Assembly: GCA_028599035.1 (NCBI GenBank)
Contig: JAQRMT010000053.1
Coordinates: 1 to 9,690 of the forward strand
Direction: 5' to 3'
DNA length: 9,690 nt
From: Gammaproteobacteria bacterium
Lineage (GTDB): Bacteria; Pseudomonadota; Gammaproteobacteria; PS1; Pseudothioglobaceae
Positions 1-7,805 of the stretch are shown here, piece by piece. The translations under genes and the position numbers were made by a program. The number at the start of each line of letters is the position of its first letter. The first letter of the stretch is position 1. The notes beneath the pieces are model-generated. The model was not told where the DNA came from and did not search any database. It was given only the letters and a program-made list of their open reading frames with translations.

Positions 1-1
1 C

Positions 2-106
2 AACCTTAGCAAAACTAGCAACAAGGACACGGAAAAAATATTTGAACTTGCCAAAATAGCCATAAAATCCTTTAACAGCAACAAAAAACAGGCAATCACA
101 GCCTAA
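2..106 (+). CDS. Possible C-terminal end of an unidentified gene (5' end outside window)
   Basis: Reading from base 2, one frame stays open for 34 codons from the window edge to a TAA. It encodes a lysine- and asparagine-rich tail that includes EKIFELAKIAIKSF, which could form an amphipathic helix. I do not recognise the family and no start is visible. If real, the gene converges on glmS with about 60 bp between the two stop codons. A 34-codon open frame in AT-rich DNA can occur by chance, so this is tentative. Confidence 0.3.
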   Translation, partial: NLSKTSNKDTEKIFELAKIAIKSFNSNKKQAITA

Positions 107-166
107 ATAATCATTTTTTAAGCAACAGGAGAAACCCCTATGGACAGCAAAAAATATAGCAGTTTT

Positions 167-2005
167 TTACTCAACAGTAACTGATTTGGCTAAATTGCGA
201 GGTTGATCGACATCCGTGCCTTTAATAAGTGCCACATGGTAACTCAATAATTGCAAGGGAATGGTAAAGATAATCGGTGCAGTAATACGCCCAAGATTAT
301 GCGTGATTGGGATAATATCCATACTATCCATCGGCGTAACATTCGATGCTTCGTCTTCAAATACAATCATATGCGAGCCACGAGATTTTACCTCTTGTAG
401 GTTGGATTTTAATTTGTCTAGTAATTCATCGTTTGGCGCTATAGCAATAACAGGTGTGTCTTTATCAATTAATGCAATAGGCCCGTGTTTGAGTTCGCCT
501 GCGGGGTAGGCTTCGGCGTGAATGTAACTAATTTCTTTAAGCTTGAGTGCGCCTTCCATGGCAATCGCGTGCATTGATCCTCTGCCTAGGAATAAGGCGT
601 TAAATTTGTCTTTGAAGGTTTTAGCAAGTTTAATAATTTGACCTTCTTGTTCTAATGCTTTGGCAACCAAGTTAGGCAAATGATTAAGCCCATCAACAAT
701 GGAGGCCTCTTGTTTTTCCGATACCTGATTATGGCATCTGCCAATGGCGACTGATAAAAGTGCTAATGACACTAATTGTGTAGTGAATGCCTTGGTGCTG
801 GCTACGCCAATCTCAGGACCGGCATGGGTTAAGAAAGTTAACTCTGATTCGCGCGTGAGGCTTGATTCTGCACAATTACAAATCGTCAGAGAGTGGATAT
901 TTTTGTTGCGTTTTTTTACTGCCTTAAGCGCTTCTAAGGTGTCTGCTGTTTCGCCACTTTGGGAAATTGTGATAAATAAAGTATTGTCCAAAATAATGGG
1001 ATTGCGATAGCGATATTCACTGGCGACTTCGATATGAGTTGGAATTTTTGCAATGTCTTCTAGCCAGTATTTGGCCACCAAACCTGCGTTATAACTCGTT
1101 CCACAAGCAATAATTTGAATGTGTTCGGTGTTTTGAAATATTGCTTTTGCATCGTGTCCAAATGCATTTGTCAGCACTTTGTTTTTGCTAATGCGAGATT
1201 CTAGTGTGTCTCTAATCGCCTGAGGCTGTTCGAAAATCTCTTTTTGCATATAGTGCGTGTATTCACCCTTTGAAACTTGTCCGCTTTTGAGTTTAGAGAT
1301 TTTAATTTCTCGTTCTACTTGCTTGCCACCTTTATCAAAAATAGTAACAGAGTCTAGCGTAATATCAGCAACATCCCCTTCTTCTAAGAATATGAATTGT
1401 TTAGTAATGTTTAGCAATGCCATTTGGTCAGAGGCAATAAAGTTACCCTTATCACTCAGTCCGATAATTAAAGGCGAGCCACTTCTAGTGGCAATAATGT
1501 GCCCTGAATTTTCAGGTGAAATCATCCCAATGCTATATGCACCTTTAAACGAAGTAATGGCTTGTTGTACGGCTTGTAATAAGGTGTCGTTCCTTTTTAA
1601 CGCATGATGAATGGCGTGTGCAATGACCTCGGTATCTGTATCTGATGTAAAATCATACCCTTGTGCTTGTAGGCTGGTTTTGAGTGCTAAAAAGTTCTCA
1701 ATAATGCCATTATGTACTATACCAATACTATTTTTGCAAATATGCGGATGTGCATTTTTCGTCGAAGGCTTGCCATGTGTTGCCCAACGAGTGTGTGCAA
1801 TACCAATCGTGCCATTAACCTCTGGATTAATGCTGTTCTCAAGATTAATAACTTTACCCGCTGAACGGGCGCGCTGTAATACATTATTTTTGGTTAAAAC
1901 AACCAAGCCTGCCGAATCGTAACCCCGGTATTCTAGGCGTTTCAGTCCATCAATTAAGAGGGGGGCAATGTTATTTTTAGTAATTCCACCAATAATTCCG
2001 CACAT
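167..2005 (-). CDS. glmS: Glutamine--fructose-6-phosphate aminotransferase (isomerizing), GlmS
   Basis: This enzyme makes glucosamine-6-phosphate from fructose-6-phosphate and glutamine, the first step toward UDP-GlcNAc for peptidoglycan and lipopolysaccharide. It acts in the cytoplasm. The protein has 612 residues, close to the roughly 609 of E. coli. It opens with MCGIIGG, so Cys2 becomes the N-terminal nucleophile of the class II glutaminase domain once Met is removed. That domain also shows EYRGYDSAG (25-33), HTRWATHG (71-78) and HNGIIEN (98-104). Two sugar-isomerase (SIS) domains follow: one near residues 285-430 with the SQSGETADT loop near 350, the other near 455-600 with AMEGALKLKE and HAEAYPAGELKHGP. 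The end QPRNLAKSVTVE is the usual GlmS tail that carries the catalytic loop. No clear Shine-Dalgarno sequence precedes the ATG; the start is set by the MCG motif. It is divergent from the PHP gene. No frameshift is seen. Confidence 0.98.
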   Translation of the reverse strand: MCGIIGGITKNNIAPLLIDGLKRLEYRGYDSAGLVVLTKNNVLQRARSAGKVINLENSINPEVNGTIGIAHTRWATHGKPSTKNAHPHICKNSIGIVHNGIIENFLALKTSLQAQGYDFTSDTDTEVIAHAIHHALKRNDTLLQAVQQAITSFKGAYSIGMISPENSGHIIATRSGSPLIIGLSDKGNFIASDQMALLNITKQFIFLEEGDVADITLDSVTIFDKGGKQVEREIKISKLKSGQVSKGEYTHYMQKEIFEQPQAIRDTLESRISKNKVLTNAFGHDAKAIFQNTEHIQIIACGTSYNAGLVAKYWLEDIAKIPTHIEVASEYRYRNPIILDNTLFITISQSGETADTLEALKAVKKRNKNIHSLTICNCAESSLTRESELTFLTHAGPEIGVASTKAFTTQLVSLALLSVAIGRCHNQVSEKQEASIVDGLNHLPNLVAKALEQEGQIIKLAKTFKDKFNALFLGRGSMHAIAMEGALKLKEISYIHAEAYPAGELKHGPIALIDKDTPVIAIAPNDELLDKLKSNLQEVKSRGSHMIVFEDEASNVTPMDSMDIIPITHNLGRITAPIIFTIPLQLLSYHVALIKGTDVDQPRNLAKSVTVE

Positions 2006-2029
2006 ATTAACAATAATTAAGATTAATGC

Positions 2030-2059
2030 TTGAAATTATAACCAAATTCATTGGATAAT
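2030..2059 (+). promoter_or_regulatory. Putative promoter for rnm (TTGAAA-N18-GATAAT)
   Basis: TTGAAA at 2030-2035 is followed by an 18-bp spacer and GATAAT at 2054-2059. Transcription would start about 7 nt further on, at or next to the ATG at 2067, giving a leaderless or nearly leaderless message. The -35 box overlaps the opposing glmS -10 box by one base, so the two promoters would compete for polymerase. Confidence 0.4.
2035..2040 (-). promoter_or_regulatory. Putative -10 box for glmS
   Basis: Read on the minus strand this is a perfect TATAAT, with a likely transcription start near 2028 and a leader of about 23 nt before the glmS ATG. No good -35 hexamer lies 16-18 bp upstream. The leader is too short for a glmS ribozyme, and none is seen. 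Confidence 0.4.
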
Positions 2060-2066
2060 AACGATT

Positions 2067-2888
2067 ATGATTGATTTACACAACCATTCCTATTATTCCG
2101 ATGGAGTTTTATCGCCCAGCGCAGTGGTGCGTTTAGCGAAAGAGTCGGGCTGCGAGGTGTTTGCACTCACCGATCATGATACAACTGATGGTCTGGCTGA
2201 AGCGCAACAAGAGGCGGATAATCAACAGATTCAACTTATTCACGGAGTTGAGGTTTCAGCTATGTGGAGTAATATGACCGTTCATATTGTTGGGCTGAAT
2301 ATTGATAAAGACAATCCGACTTTGCAAGCAGGGCTAAAACAGCATCAAGATTTTCGCAAACTCAGGGCTGAGAAAATGGCACGAGGTTTGGGTGGTGCAG
2401 GTGTAATAGGGGCGCTGGAAAAAGCCAAAGCACTTGCTAAAACCGATATGCTAACACGCACACATTTTGCGCAAATGTTGGTTCAAGAAGGTGTTTGTAA
2501 AGATATGAAAAGTGTTTTTAGACGGTTTTTAACGGGTAAAAAACCTGGTGGTGTGGGCGGAAAGTGGGCAGAATTTGACGAAGTAATTGCGTGGATTAAA
2601 GCAGCTGGCGGTGTGGCAGTATTGGCGCATCCTTTGCGCTATCGAATGACCAATACTAAAGTTCAACGAATGCTTTCTCATTTGTCTAATGCTGGACTTG
2701 ATGGCGTAGAAGTGGTTACCGCACACAGCACTGATGAAGAAATTACACTAATGTCTAAATGGGCAGATGAGGTCGGTTTATTGCATTCTTGCGGATCAGA
2801 TTATCACGGCTGGCATAATCAAAGAGTGAAAATTGGGGCTTTAAAAGATTTACCTAATGCTGATAGGGTGTTGTGGGGCGAATGGTAG
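2067..2888 (+). CDS. rnm: PHP-domain 5'-3' exoribonuclease / 3',5'-nucleotide bisphosphate phosphatase (RNase AM, YciV/TrpH family)
   Basis: The 273-residue protein belongs to the PHP metal-dependent phosphoesterases. In E. coli the homologue (YciV, renamed RNase AM) trims 5' ends of RNA, and family members hydrolyse 3',5'-bisphosphonucleotides. Metal-ligand motifs are all present: DLHNHS (His5, His7), SDG (Asp12), LTDHDT (Asp36, His37), GVEVS (Glu62), His73, LAHP (His188) and CGSDYHG (Asp245, His247). It is slightly shorter than the roughly 290-residue E. coli protein, mostly at the N-terminus, which begins almost directly with the first metal motif. The start has no good Shine-Dalgarno sequence (a GGA lies about 11 nt upstream) and may be leaderless. 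The 3' end overlaps yciO, as expected for a cotranscribed pair. Assignment to the family is firm; the exact substrate is taken from E. coli. Confidence 0.92.
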   Translation: MIDLHNHSYYSDGVLSPSAVVRLAKESGCEVFALTDHDTTDGLAEAQQEADNQQIQLIHGVEVSAMWSNMTVHIVGLNIDKDNPTLQAGLKQHQDFRKLRAEKMARGLGGAGVIGALEKAKALAKTDMLTRTHFAQMLVQEGVCKDMKSVFRRFLTGKKPGGVGGKWAEFDEVIAWIKAAGGVAVLAHPLRYRMTNTKVQRMLSHLSNAGLDGVEVVTAHSTDEEITLMSKWADEVGLLHSCGSDYHGWHNQRVKIGALKDLPNADRVLWGEW

Positions 2889-3496
2889 TGGCACAAATAT
2901 TAGCCATTCATCCGAAAAACCCACAACAACGCTTAATAAAACAAGTGGTGGATGAGTTAAATGCTGGTGGGGTGATTGCCTATCCGACTGATTCTGGCTA
3001 CGCATTAGGCACAGCGTTGGGGAATAAAAATGGGTTAGAGCGAATCCGCCATATTCGTAGCTTATCTAAGCGCCATGATTTTACCTTGATGATGCGTGAC
3101 CTTTCTCATATCGGTGAATATGCCAAACTTGATAATAACGCATTTCGTTTATTGAAAAAAATCTTACCAGGCGCTTACACCTTTATTTTGCAAGGCACAC
3201 GCGATGTACCAAAACGCCTATTACACCCTAAGAAAAAAACCATTGGTTTGAGGGTTTCCACGCATGGCGTGGTGCAGGCCATTCTTGATGCGCTTGATGC
3301 GCCGTTAATGAGTGTTTCTCTAATCCTTGAGGGCTATGATTTTTATGATATTAATGATGTACGCAAGGCATTAGAAAATCAGGTGGATATGATTATTGAT
3401 GACGGATATTGCCCGCCAGAGCCGACCACGGTGATTGATTTATCGTCAGGTAGTATTGAAATTATCCGTCAAGGTGCGGGCGACACTAATATATAA
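2882..3496 (+). CDS. yciO: YciO, Sua5/YciO/YrdC family threonylcarbamoyl-AMP synthase-like protein
   Basis: This is a 204-residue single-domain protein of the YrdC fold, which binds double-stranded RNA or nucleotides. The closest pattern I know is E. coli YciO: IHPKNPQQRLI near the start, GGVIAYPTDSGYALG, RHIRSLSKRHDFTLMMRDLS, PGAYTFILQGT, KKTIGLRV, and PPEPTTVIDLSSG near the end. The family includes TsaC/Sua5, which form the threonylcarbamoyl-AMP used for t6A in tRNA, but YciO members are a separate branch with weak or unclear activity. I chose the ATG at 2882, which overlaps the rnm stop by 7 nt and aligns best with the E. coli N-terminus. A GTG at 2873, in the same frame, would add three residues. 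A GGGG run just upstream may serve as ribosome binding site, or translation may be coupled to rnm. Confidence 0.92.
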   Translation: MVVAQILAIHPKNPQQRLIKQVVDELNAGGVIAYPTDSGYALGTALGNKNGLERIRHIRSLSKRHDFTLMMRDLSHIGEYAKLDNNAFRLLKKILPGAYTFILQGTRDVPKRLLHPKKKTIGLRVSTHGVVQAILDALDAPLMSVSLILEGYDFYDINDVRKALENQVDMIIDDGYCPPEPTTVIDLSSGSIEIIRQGAGDTNI

Positions 3497-3528
3497 TTAG
3501 GCGTTTTTATATTCACTTAGTTTTCCTT

Positions 3529-6126
3529 ATGAAGACCGCACAAATTAGACAAAAATTCCTAGATTTTTACGCTTCAAAAGGACACACCATTGAGCCGAGC
3601 GCTTCACTGGTTCCACATAATGACAAAACTTTATTGTTCGTCAATGCAGGCATGGTGCCATTTAAAGATGTGTTCAGTGGTGTAGAGAAACGCCCTTACA
3701 CGCGTGCAGTGAGTTGCCAGCGATGTGTGCGGGCTGGTGGCAAACACAACGATTTGGAAAATGTGGGCTATACTGCCCGTCATCATACTTTTTTTGAAAT
3801 GTTAGGTAACTTTTCCTTTGGTGATTATTTCAAGCGTGAGGCGATTAAATATGCTTGGGAATTTTTAACCGTTGAACTTGGGCTGCCTAAAGAAAAACTT
3901 TGGGTTAGTGTGTTTGAAGAAGATGACGAGGCAGAGGATATTTGGGTGAATGAAATTGGTTTTCCAAAGAACCGTATTTCTCGTTGTGGTGCTAAAGATA
4001 ATTTCTGGCAAATGGGCGATACTGGTCCTTGCGGTCCTTGTAGTGAAATATTCTACGACCACGGCGAAGATGTCGCTGGTGGGCCACCCGGTCACGCCGA
4101 TGAAGATGGCGACCGCTATATTGAAATCTGGAATTTGGTTTTTACTCAATATGACAAACAAGAAGACGGTTATTTAAAGCCGCTGGATGCACCTTGTGTA
4201 GATACGGGAATGGGGCTTGAGCGACTGGCAGCCGTATTGCAACACAAAAATAACAATTACGATACCGATGGTTTTAAATCGTTAATCAAAGCCATTGTTG
4301 AATTAACACCAAAAGACAGTAATATCAAGCAAGATAATGCCTCAATTCGTGTGGTTGCTGACCATATTCGCTCCACAGCATTTATGATTGTTGATGGCGT
4401 TATTCCATCGAATGAAGGCAAAGGCTATGTATTGCGCCGTATTATTCGCCGTGCCATTCGTCATGGGCATAAAATCGGTATTAATAAAGTATTTTTCTAC
4501 CGTTTAGCGCCAGTTTTGGCGTTGGAACTCAAAGACGCTTACCCAGAATTGAAAAAAGCATTGGCAAATGTTGAAAAAGTGTTAAAACGAGAGGAACAGA
4601 GATTTGCCCAGACGCTAGATCAAGGCATGGGGATTTTAACCGAGGCAATTGCGCAACTTAAAGGCGGTGAGATTGATGGTAAAACCGTGTTTAAACTTTA
4701 TGACACTTATGGTTTTCCAGCAGATTTGACTGCCGATGTGGCACGAGAGCATAATTTAACCATTGATATAAGCGGCTTTGAAGTTGAAATGACCAAGCAA
4801 AGAGACCGTGCTAGGCAAGCGGGCGATTTTAAAACCACTCAACAAGGCGTGGCAATCAGCGAAGCCACTGAATTTGTGGGCTACGAGCAATTAGAAAACG
4901 CCTCTACTGTGCAAGCCATTGTGCAGGAAGGAGAGTTGGTTGAAAGCATTAATGCAGGTGAGCGAGCGATTGTGGTGTTAGCGAGCTCTAGTTTTTACGC
5001 TGAATCAGGCGGTCAAGTTGGTGATGCTGGTACGCTTGCAAACGCCACAGCTGTATTTGCAGTAGACAGAACGCAAAAGCAAAAATCGGGTGCGTTTGAG
5101 CATCATGGCGTGCTAAACGAAGGCGTGCTAAAAGTCGGCGTTGTGATGGAGGCAAAAGTTGATAAAAAAGCCCGAAAACGCATTGCCAGGAACCACTCGG
5201 CCACACATTTGCTGCACGCCGCATTACAGACGGTTTTGGGTGAAACAGTTACCCAAAAAGGCTCATTGGTTGACAGTGAAAAACTGCGTTTTGATTTTTC
5301 ACACGATGAAATGATTGTCAAATCAGACCTTGATAAGATTGAGAGCATCGTTAATAGAAAAATTTTAGGCAACACCAAAGTACACACCGATGTTACCGAT
5401 ATTGACAGCGCTAAAAAGAAAGGTGCAATGGCATTATTTGGCGAAAAATATGGCGACACTGTGCGTGTTCTCACTATGGGCAAAGATGATTTTTCAGTAG
5501 AATTATGCGGCGGCACGCATGTTAATCAACTTGGCGATATTGGGCTGTTTAGAATTACCTCAGAAGGTGGCGTGTCTGCTGGTGTGCGTCGCATTGAGGC
5601 GATGACGGGTTATGATGCGTATCAATTTGACAATCATACACAAGACAGTTTGAGTCAAATTGCACAGATGACCAAATCAAGCAACGCCCAAGTTGTGGAA
5701 AAAGTGGCACAACTGATTGAACACCAAAAAACCCTAGAAAAACAACTCGCCTCATTCCAAAAACAACTCGCCAGCAATCAAGGTGACGATTTGGTTAGTC
5801 AAGCGCAACAAGTAAATGGCATTAAATTACTTGCCAGTGTTGTAGAGGGTGTAAACGGCAAAGACCTGCGCAATATTGCCGACAAACTCAAAGACAAGCT
5901 AGGCTCTGCTGTTATCGTCCTCGCAGTAGTAAATGGCGAAAAAGTCTCTTTAGTCGCAGCCGTTACTAAAGACTTAACTAGCAAATACCAAGCTGGAAAA
6001 ATCCTTAACCATGTCGCTCAACAAGTCGGCGGCAAAGGTGGCGGTCGTGCTGATATGGCGCAAGGCGGCGGCACAGATCCTAGTAAAATAGAGAAAGCAC
6101 TGACATCAGTTAAAGAGTTACTTTAA
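3529..6126 (+). CDS. alaS: Alanine--tRNA ligase, AlaS
   Basis: AlaS charges tRNA-Ala and clears mischarged Ser/Gly-tRNA-Ala. The 865-residue length is close to the roughly 876 of E. coli. The class II catalytic domain comes first, with NAGMVPFKDVFSG, HHTFFEMLGNFSFGDYFK, DNFWQMGDTGPCGPCSE (from about 157) and motif 3 GMGLERL (227-233). A tRNA-binding region follows, including the basic RRIIRRAIRHGH stretch (from 303). The editing domain carries the zinc ligands H556-x3-H560 (in NHSATHLLH) and C660-x3-H664 (in CGGTH). A coiled-coil segment rich in Gln and Lys lies near 700-760, then the C-Ala domain ends with GGKGGGRADMAQGGG, a usual AlaS signature. The start matches the common MKTAQIRQKFLDFY opening. 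There is no Shine-Dalgarno sequence. A TATAAT at 3492-3497, over the yciO stop, could give alaS its own transcript, though without a clear -35. All key residues are present. Confidence 0.98.
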   Translation: MKTAQIRQKFLDFYASKGHTIEPSASLVPHNDKTLLFVNAGMVPFKDVFSGVEKRPYTRAVSCQRCVRAGGKHNDLENVGYTARHHTFFEMLGNFSFGDYFKREAIKYAWEFLTVELGLPKEKLWVSVFEEDDEAEDIWVNEIGFPKNRISRCGAKDNFWQMGDTGPCGPCSEIFYDHGEDVAGGPPGHADEDGDRYIEIWNLVFTQYDKQEDGYLKPLDAPCVDTGMGLERLAAVLQHKNNNYDTDGFKSLIKAIVELTPKDSNIKQDNASIRVVADHIRSTAFMIVDGVIPSNEGKGYVLRRIIRRAIRHGHKIGINKVFFYRLAPVLALELKDAYPELKKALANVEKVLKREEQRFAQTLDQGMGILTEAIAQLKGGEIDGKTVFKLYDTYGFPADLTADVAREHNLTIDISGFEVEMTKQRDRARQAGDFKTTQQGVAISEATEFVGYEQLENASTVQAIVQEGELVESINAGERAIVVLASSSFYAESGGQVGDAGTLANATAVFAVDRTQKQKSGAFEHHGVLNEGVLKVGVVMEAKVDKKARKRIARNHSATHLLHAALQTVLGETVTQKGSLVDSEKLRFDFSHDEMIVKSDLDKIESIVNRKILGNTKVHTDVTDIDSAKKKGAMALFGEKYGDTVRVLTMGKDDFSVELCGGTHVNQLGDIGLFRITSEGGVSAGVRRIEAMTGYDAYQFDNHTQDSLSQIAQMTKSSNAQVVEKVAQLIEHQKTLEKQLASFQKQLASNQGDDLVSQAQQVNGIKLLASVVEGVNGKDLRNIADKLKDKLGSAVIVLAVVNGEKVSLVAAVTKDLTSKYQAGKILNHVAQQVGGKGGGRADMAQGGGTDPSKIEKALTSVKELL

Positions 6127-6276
6127 TTAGTGGGGCGATTATAAGCACTATATTATTCATTTTATTATTGAAAATGGTATTACATCAATATGAATAATCA
6201 TCAAAATACATCATCCCAAAACCTTTTTCAGCTGATACTCTGAAAGATATTCATTTGTTAGAAAATAGATAAAAAA
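6127..6276. other. AT-rich intergenic spacer between alaS and the convergent PurD-like gene
   Basis: No gene is supported here. A 17-codon frame starting at 6190 has no ribosome binding site and no recognisable sequence. A 9-bp inverted repeat, ATTATTCAT (6152-6160) and ATGAATAAT (6190-6198), could form a weak AT stem with a 29-nt loop. I see no terminator close to the alaS stop; the nearest is the hairpin at 6277-6306. Confidence 0.5.
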
Positions 6277-6306
6277 ATAAAAGCCTGAAAACATTCAGGC
6301 TTTTAT
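6277..6306. terminator. Bidirectional intrinsic terminator between alaS and the PurD-like gene
   Basis: A perfect 13-bp inverted repeat, ATAAAAGCCTGAA (6277-6289) and its complement (6294-6306), surrounds an AACA loop. Read on the minus strand the stem is followed by a long T tract (complement of the A run at 6271-6277), which makes a strong terminator about 20 bp after the PurD-like stop. Read on the plus strand the T run is shorter (TTTTAT, within the stem), so termination of alaS transcripts is plausible but weaker. Confidence 0.88.
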
Positions 6307-6326
6307 GGTCTTATGAAAAGTTTTAT

Positions 6327-7670
6327 TTAATCAAAGTTATACTTTAAAAGTTTGTCTAAATTTTCCTTAGAGCCAATATCTTTTCTATACTCTAAGTCAG
6401 CATGAACAAAATTTTCTATAGCTTGATTAACCAAATCTCCAGCGTCTTCTATTTTATCTGCAACTGCACCAAAAGCAATAGCCCTTGATTTTTTAAGTGT
6501 CTGATAATTACCATCCGATATTTTAATAGAAGATGCAAAAAAGATATTAACACCCATATCATTAATAGCCTTCTCGTCCATAGTAAATATAGTTGCTTCA
6601 TCACTTTCTTGTGGATATTCTTTTGCCACAAGATATTTAATCACTGACGACTTTTTACTGAAATGAACTTTTTTTTCAGATAAAGTTTTATGCCACATAT
6701 CTCTTATTACTTCAGCAAATGAACTTTTTAAGACAGTGAGAATATTTAATCCTTCAGGGTCACCAAAGCGACCGTTGAATTCCATAAATTTAATACCTTC
6801 TTTGGTTTTAAAGAATCCACCATTAAGAACACCACTAAAAGACAACCCCTCATTTCTCATTTCGTCAATGATTTTTTGTATAATATCTCGACAATCTCGC
6901 AGGTCTTTGTCATTCATAAAAGGTAGTTTCTTTTCCTTGTTAGTAAAACAACCCATTCCACCAGTGCCAGCACCCAAGTCATTTTCAAACCTAAAAGGAT
7001 AATCATAACTTGCAGGCGATACCACCAAGTTTTCACCATCGGTAATACCCATAATAGTAAATTCAATACCCTTGAGTTTTTCAACTAAAAGCACTTTTTC
7101 ATCAGGACATTTTTCTAAAAGCTCTGAAGCATAGTCAATACAATCATCATAAGTTGCCAAGTGTTCAGGCATTACCTTAACACCTTTTCCACCTGTCAAG
7201 CCTTGAGGTTTAACTACTACCTCTATTCCTCTATTTTTGAATTCTTGAATAGCGGATTGCAATTCTTCTTCTTTTTCAATTGCTTGATAGTAGGGGTTGA
7301 ATTCAGGACAAACTTTTTGCATCATATCAATAGAATATATTTTATCCCATTCTATTTTTGTTGCTGCTTTTGTACCACCAACAGCTTTGATATTTTTATC
7401 AAGCATGGCATCTACCACGCCATTTGCTAAAGGATCATCGGCACTGACAAAAGCGTAATCTATATTATTCTCAGATGCAAATTTGGCCACTTGTTGGGCA
7501 TCATTTACATTTCCAACAATATAACTTCCGCCAGATTTTTCAACACATTCAATGATGGTGGGATTTTCATGGCTCATAAAAGCATGAAGCACTGTATCTT
7601 CAAACAACCTTAAGGCAAAGGCGCATTCTCTACCACCCGAACCCACTATTAAAAAATTATCTTTTTCCAT
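6327..7670 (-). CDS. Divergent archaeal-type PurD-like ATP-grasp ligase (phosphoribosylamine--glycine ligase family)
   Basis: The 447-residue protein has the PurD architecture. An N-terminal pre-ATP-grasp fold carries the glycine loop VGSGGRE (9-15). An ATP-grasp domain carries VVKPQGLTGGKGVKV (152-166), the VEK hinge (196-198) and TGGMG (236-240). The metal-binding MEFNGRFGDPE (296-306, with Glu297 and Asn299) and a C-terminal lobe with EYRKDIG follow. KPxGLTGGKGVKV and GDPEGLNIL resemble archaeal PurD, not the E. coli form. Known PurD joins phosphoribosylamine and glycine using ATP. Several motifs usual in PurD are changed: REHA is RECA, GPExPL is SADDPL (76-81), the DHKR loop reads DYPFR (223-227), and GPNTGGMG is GAGTGGMG. 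The reaction may therefore differ. The gene has a strong AAGGA ribosome binding site 7 nt before the ATG, its own -10 box and its own terminator. It is monocistronic and looks more AT-rich than its flanks, which suggests transfer. Family is sure; activity is not, so I give no gene symbol. Confidence 0.85.
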   Translation of the reverse strand: MEKDNFLIVGSGGRECAFALRLFEDTVLHAFMSHENPTIIECVEKSGGSYIVGNVNDAQQVAKFASENNIDYAFVSADDPLANGVVDAMLDKNIKAVGGTKAATKIEWDKIYSIDMMQKVCPEFNPYYQAIEKEEELQSAIQEFKNRGIEVVVKPQGLTGGKGVKVMPEHLATYDDCIDYASELLEKCPDEKVLLVEKLKGIEFTIMGITDGENLVVSPASYDYPFRFENDLGAGTGGMGCFTNKEKKLPFMNDKDLRDCRDIIQKIIDEMRNEGLSFSGVLNGGFFKTKEGIKFMEFNGRFGDPEGLNILTVLKSSFAEVIRDMWHKTLSEKKVHFSKKSSVIKYLVAKEYPQESDEATIFTMDEKAINDMGVNIFFASSIKISDGNYQTLKKSRAIAFGAVADKIEDAGDLVNQAIENFVHADLEYRKDIGSKENLDKLLKYNFD

Positions 7671-7696
7671 GATTTTTCCTTATTAATTAAAAAGAA

Positions 7697-7702
7697 ATTA
7701 TA
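7697..7702 (-). promoter_or_regulatory. Putative -10 box for the PurD-like gene
   Basis: On the minus strand this is a perfect TATAAT inside a very AT-rich stretch. The transcription start would fall near 7690, leaving a leader of about 20 nt that contains the AAGGA ribosome binding site (complement of 7677-7681). No strong -35 hexamer is visible, and I see no PurR-like palindrome. Confidence 0.45.
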
Positions 7703-7748
7703 CTATATTATCTAAATTTTACCTATTGGCTTTTGTGTACAACTTAAC

Positions 7749-7776
7749 TTGGAGGGCAATAAAACAGGGTTAAAAT
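7749..7776 (+). promoter_or_regulatory. Putative promoter upstream of the 22-codon frame (TTGGAG-N16-TAAAAT)
   Basis: TTGGAG at 7749-7754 and TAAAAT at 7771-7776 are separated by 16 bp, with a likely start near 7783. This promoter is divergent from that of the PurD-like gene. It leads into a strong ribosome binding site, AGGGAG at 7794-7799, 6 nt before an ATG at 7806. Confidence 0.35.
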
Positions 7777-7805
7777 AAAGTGAATTTAATCTTAGGGAGA
7801 AAAAA

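Noticed and set aside
107..166. Terminator between the left-edge frame and glmS
   Set aside because: The only inverted repeat is a short A-run/T-run pairing (AAAAAA...TTTTTT) without a GC stem, too weak to call.
2006..2066. glmS ribozyme/riboswitch
   Set aside because: The region before glmS is only 61 bp with an apparent leader of about 23 nt, too short for that RNA.
2882..3496. Calling the YrdC-family gene tsaC
   Set aside because: Sequence features and the neighbouring rnm gene fit the YciO branch, which is distinct from the essential t6A enzyme TsaC.
6147..7711. Direct repeat ACTATATTAT at 6147-6156 and 7702-7711, flanking the PurD-like gene, as possible insertion scars
   Set aside because: A 10-bp match of almost pure A/T in AT-rich spacers is likely enough by chance, and one copy sits within the putative promoter.
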